DNA from: DATAPE01 sp034667525
Lineage (GTDB): Bacteria; Actinomycetota; CADDZG01; WHSQ01
Assembly (NCBI GenBank): GCA_034667525.1
Contig: JAXDJO010000054.1
Span: 1-15,718 of the forward strand
Length of the DNA: 15,718 nucleotides
Direction: 5' to 3'
Shown here: in pieces, positions 14,059-15,718 of the stretch
Position numbering within the stretch: the stretch's first letter is position 1
How the letters are laid out: every line of letters begins with the position of its first letter
Position numbers and translations under genes: made by a program
The notes under the pieces: model-generated
What the model was told of the DNA's origin: nothing
The model's input: the letters and a program-made list of their open reading frames with translations, nothing else
Databases searched by the model: none

Positions 14059-14102
14059 CGTGCGGAGGCGGCAGCTCCCCTGCCGTCAACCCCCGCCGCA
14101 CG
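14059..14102 (-). promoter_or_regulatory. Folded 5' leader of the cold-shock gene
   Basis: On the minus strand an outer 7-bp helix (CGTGCGG, 14096-14102, with CCGCACG, 14059-14065) encloses a 6-bp hairpin CGGCAG/CTGCCG (14069-14085) with a 5-base loop. The Shine-Dalgarno AAGGAAG follows just after the outer helix. Csp mRNAs in other bacteria use temperature-sensitive leaders; the same role here is a guess. Confidence 0.45.
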
Positions 14103-14106
14103 GCGA

Positions 14107-14114
14107 AAGCTAGC
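14107..14114 (-). promoter_or_regulatory. Candidate extended -10 promoter of the cold-shock gene
   Basis: On the minus strand, TGCTAGCTT contains an extended -10 (TGN followed by TAGCTT) about 65 bases before the GTG start. The -35 is poor. It would start transcription just before the folded leader. Confidence 0.35.
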
Positions 14115-14162
14115 ACAGGCCCAATCGCGATTCCCAGCCGGAGCTTCCGAAATGGGAGTGGG

Positions 14163-14651
14163 TCAGAGCTCGGTGGCGGGCTTGGGCAGCGAACCGAACA
14201 GGTTGGCCATCTCCAGCGCCGCCATCGCGGCATCAAAACCCTTGTTCCCGCTTTTGCCTCCAGCGCGCCCGCCGGCCTGCTCCGCGTCGTCCGTCGTTAG
14301 AACGCCAAAGGTGACGGGAATACCCGTACGGAGCGAAACTTCACCTATCCCCCGGGCAGCATGCCCGGCGACGAGGTCGAAGTGGGCCGTGTCGCCACGG
14401 ATCACGGCGCCAAGGCAAACGATCGCATCGACCTCTCCCGAAGTCGCGAGGCGCTGTGCTGCTGCAGGAAGCTCGAAGGCGCCCGGAACCCACACGAGGG
14501 AGATGTCCTGATCCTCCACGCCGTGCCTGCGCAGACAGTCCAGAGCGCCATCCACCAGTCGCGCGGCGATGGCTCCGTTGAAACGGCTGGCAACCACGCC
14601 CACGCGCAGATGTCTGCCTTCGAACGATCCTTCGAATGTCCGGGCGCTCAC
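14163..14651 (-). CDS. ribH: 6,7-dimethyl-8-ribityllumazine synthase
   Basis: Condenses 3,4-dihydroxy-2-butanone 4-phosphate (made by RibB) with 5-amino-6-ribitylamino-uracil, the next-to-last step of riboflavin synthesis; it usually forms 60-mer or pentamer shells. The 162 residues show VASRFNGAIA (substrate-binding RFN), VPGAFELP, CLGAVIRGDTAHFD with the likely catalytic His90, and GIPVTFGVLTTDD. Length is normal. The start is GTG at 14651, overlapping the ribBA stop by four bases (GTGA), so the two pathway enzymes are translationally coupled. Confidence 0.97.
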   Translation of the reverse strand: MSARTFEGSFEGRHLRVGVVASRFNGAIAARLVDGALDCLRRHGVEDQDISLVWVPGAFELPAAAQRLATSGEVDAIVCLGAVIRGDTAHFDLVAGHAARGIGEVSLRTGIPVTFGVLTTDDAEQAGGRAGGKSGNKGFDAAMAALEMANLFGSLPKPATEL

Positions 14652-15718
14652 GCCTCATCGCCTCCAGCTTCGACGGTTTCTGCGAGTGCGTTCAGCAGGT
14701 GACCCAGCTTCTCTCTCTTTGTCTGCAGGTATCGGAGGTTCTCGGGGTTTGGACTGCTCTCGAGCGGAACACGCTCCACGATCTCAAGCCCATACCCTTC
14801 CAGACCTGCCCGCTTGGTGGGATTGTTGGTGAGCAATCGCATCGTGGTGATCCCCAGGTCGACCAGTATCTGGGCGCCGACACCGTAGTCGCGAGAATCG
14901 GGGGCGAAGCCGAGCTCGACGTTCGCCTCGACCGTGTCCATCCCGCCGTCCTGTAACGCGTAGGCCTCCAGCTTGTGGCGAAGGCCTATGCCGCGGCCCT
15001 CGTGCCCACGGATGTAGACGACGGCTCCCGTCTCTTCCTCGCCGATCCTGCGCAACGCCTCAGACAGCTGGATCCCGCAGTCGCATCGGATGCTGCCGAG
15101 AACATCTCCGGTGAGGCATTCGGAGTGGACGCGCACGAGAACATTCGGCTTGCCCGCAGGATCGCCCTTGACCATCGCGACATGCATCCGCCCATCAAAG
15201 GATTCGAAGGCCACGGCCCTGAAGGTTCCGTAGGCGGTGGGGATCCGCGCTTCGGTAACTCGGTGAACGAGCTTCTCTGACCTGCGCCGGTAGGCGATCA
15301 GATCCGCGATCGAGATCATCAACAGGCCGTGCTGGCCGGCGAACCTCTCGAGATCGTCCAGCCTCGCCATCGTGCCGTCTTCGTTGACGACTTCGCACAA
15401 CACGCCTGCGGGATAGAGGCCGGCGAGGCGGGCGAGGTCAACCGACGCTTCGGTGTGTCCGGCGCGGCGCAGGACGCCCCCCGGCATGTAGCGCAACGGA
15501 AAGATGTGACCTGGGCGCCGTAGGTCGTGTGCCTTGGTATCAGCATGCACGAGGGCCCGGATGGTGGCGGTCCTGTCGGCTGCCGATATTCCGGTGGTTG
15601 TGTTCGTTCGAGCGTCAACGCTGATCGTGAAAGCTGTGCCCATCGATTCTGAGTTGTCCGGCGTCATCAACGGTAGGTGAAGCGTCTCGAGCCGGTCCGC
15701 TTCCATCGGCACGCAGAT
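14648..15718 (-). CDS. ribBA: Bifunctional RibBA: DHBP synthase / GTP cyclohydrolase II (5' end outside window)
   Basis: Makes both riboflavin precursors: the RibB part converts ribulose 5-phosphate to 3,4-dihydroxy-2-butanone 4-phosphate, and the RibA part opens GTP. The visible 356 residues begin inside RibB (ICVPMEADRL); roughly the first 60-70 residues of the family are missing beyond the right edge, and the GTG at 15712 is an internal Val codon. RibB shows HDLRRPGHIFPL and GHTEASVDLARLAGL. RibA shows the three zinc cysteines (visible residues 201, 212, 214) in HSECLTGDVLGSIRCDCG, then RGHEGRGIGL and LLTNNPTKR. The frame is intact. Any promoter or FMN riboswitch would lie outside the window. 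Confidence 0.97.
   Translation of the reverse strand: MCVPMEADRLETLHLPLMTPDNSESMGTAFTISVDARTNTTTGISAADRTATIRALVHADTKAHDLRRPGHIFPLRYMPGGVLRRAGHTEASVDLARLAGLYPAGVLCEVVNEDGTMARLDDLERFAGQHGLLMISIADLIAYRRRSEKLVHRVTEARIPTAYGTFRAVAFESFDGRMHVAMVKGDPAGKPNVLVRVHSECLTGDVLGSIRCDCGIQLSEALRRIGEEETGAVVYIRGHEGRGIGLRHKLEAYALQDGGMDTVEANVELGFAPDSRDYGVGAQILVDLGITTMRLLTNNPTKRAGLEGYGLEIVERVPLESSPNPENLRYLQTKREKLGHLLNALAETVEAGGDEA

Overview
The window looks like chromosomal DNA from a member of the Actinomycetota (high-GC Gram-positive bacteria), probably from a less-studied class. The evidence is the gene order, the sequences and the start-site style. The order infC-rpmI-rplT-TsnR-type methyltransferase-(kinase)-pheS-pheT-arg gene-mpg-tyrS-rRNA is the actinobacterial arrangement, known for example from Mycobacterium, in shortened form. 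The G+C content is high (about 60% by eye, not computed). Several genes have no Shine-Dalgarno but have a TANNNT box just upstream of the start. I cannot fix the class from 223 bases of 16S rRNA.

Layout, left to right. (1) 1-223: the 5' end of a 16S rRNA gene on the minus strand. It is preceded by a ~400-base leader with a good promoter (632-660), a boxA-like element buried in a terminator-like hairpin (470-502), and a second conserved antitermination-like element (441-456). (2) 760-1284: a GrpB-family gene on the plus strand. (3) 1363-2574: tyrS, minus strand. (4) 2631-5192: a class A penicillin-binding protein with two PASTA domains, plus strand, divergent from tyrS. It ends at a strong 26-base palindrome. 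(5) 5272-13002: a tightly packed minus-strand operon transcribed infC-rpmI-rplT-rRNA methyltransferase-histidine kinase-pheS-pheT-argF-mpg, with overlaps of 4 and 17 bases and gaps of at most about 43. (6) 13212-13826: a DUF1844-like protein, plus strand, divergent from infC. (7) 13843-14043: a cold-shock protein, minus strand, with a folded leader. (8) 14163 to the right edge: ribH and the 3' part of ribBA, minus strand.

Most of the content is housekeeping: translation (16S rRNA, IF3, L35, L20, TyrRS, PheRS, an rRNA/tRNA methyltransferase), riboflavin synthesis (RibBA feeds RibH), one arginine step, base-excision repair and peptidoglycan synthesis. I find no mobile element, CRISPR array, tRNA gene or defence island, and no clear new multi-gene system. 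The points worth a second look are mostly regulatory or at starts: the attenuator-like rRNA leader, the AUA start of infC behind a structured leader, a methyltransferase with no usual start codon, a sensorless orphan histidine kinase inside the translation operon, a TyrRS with altered signature motifs, and probable leaderless genes.
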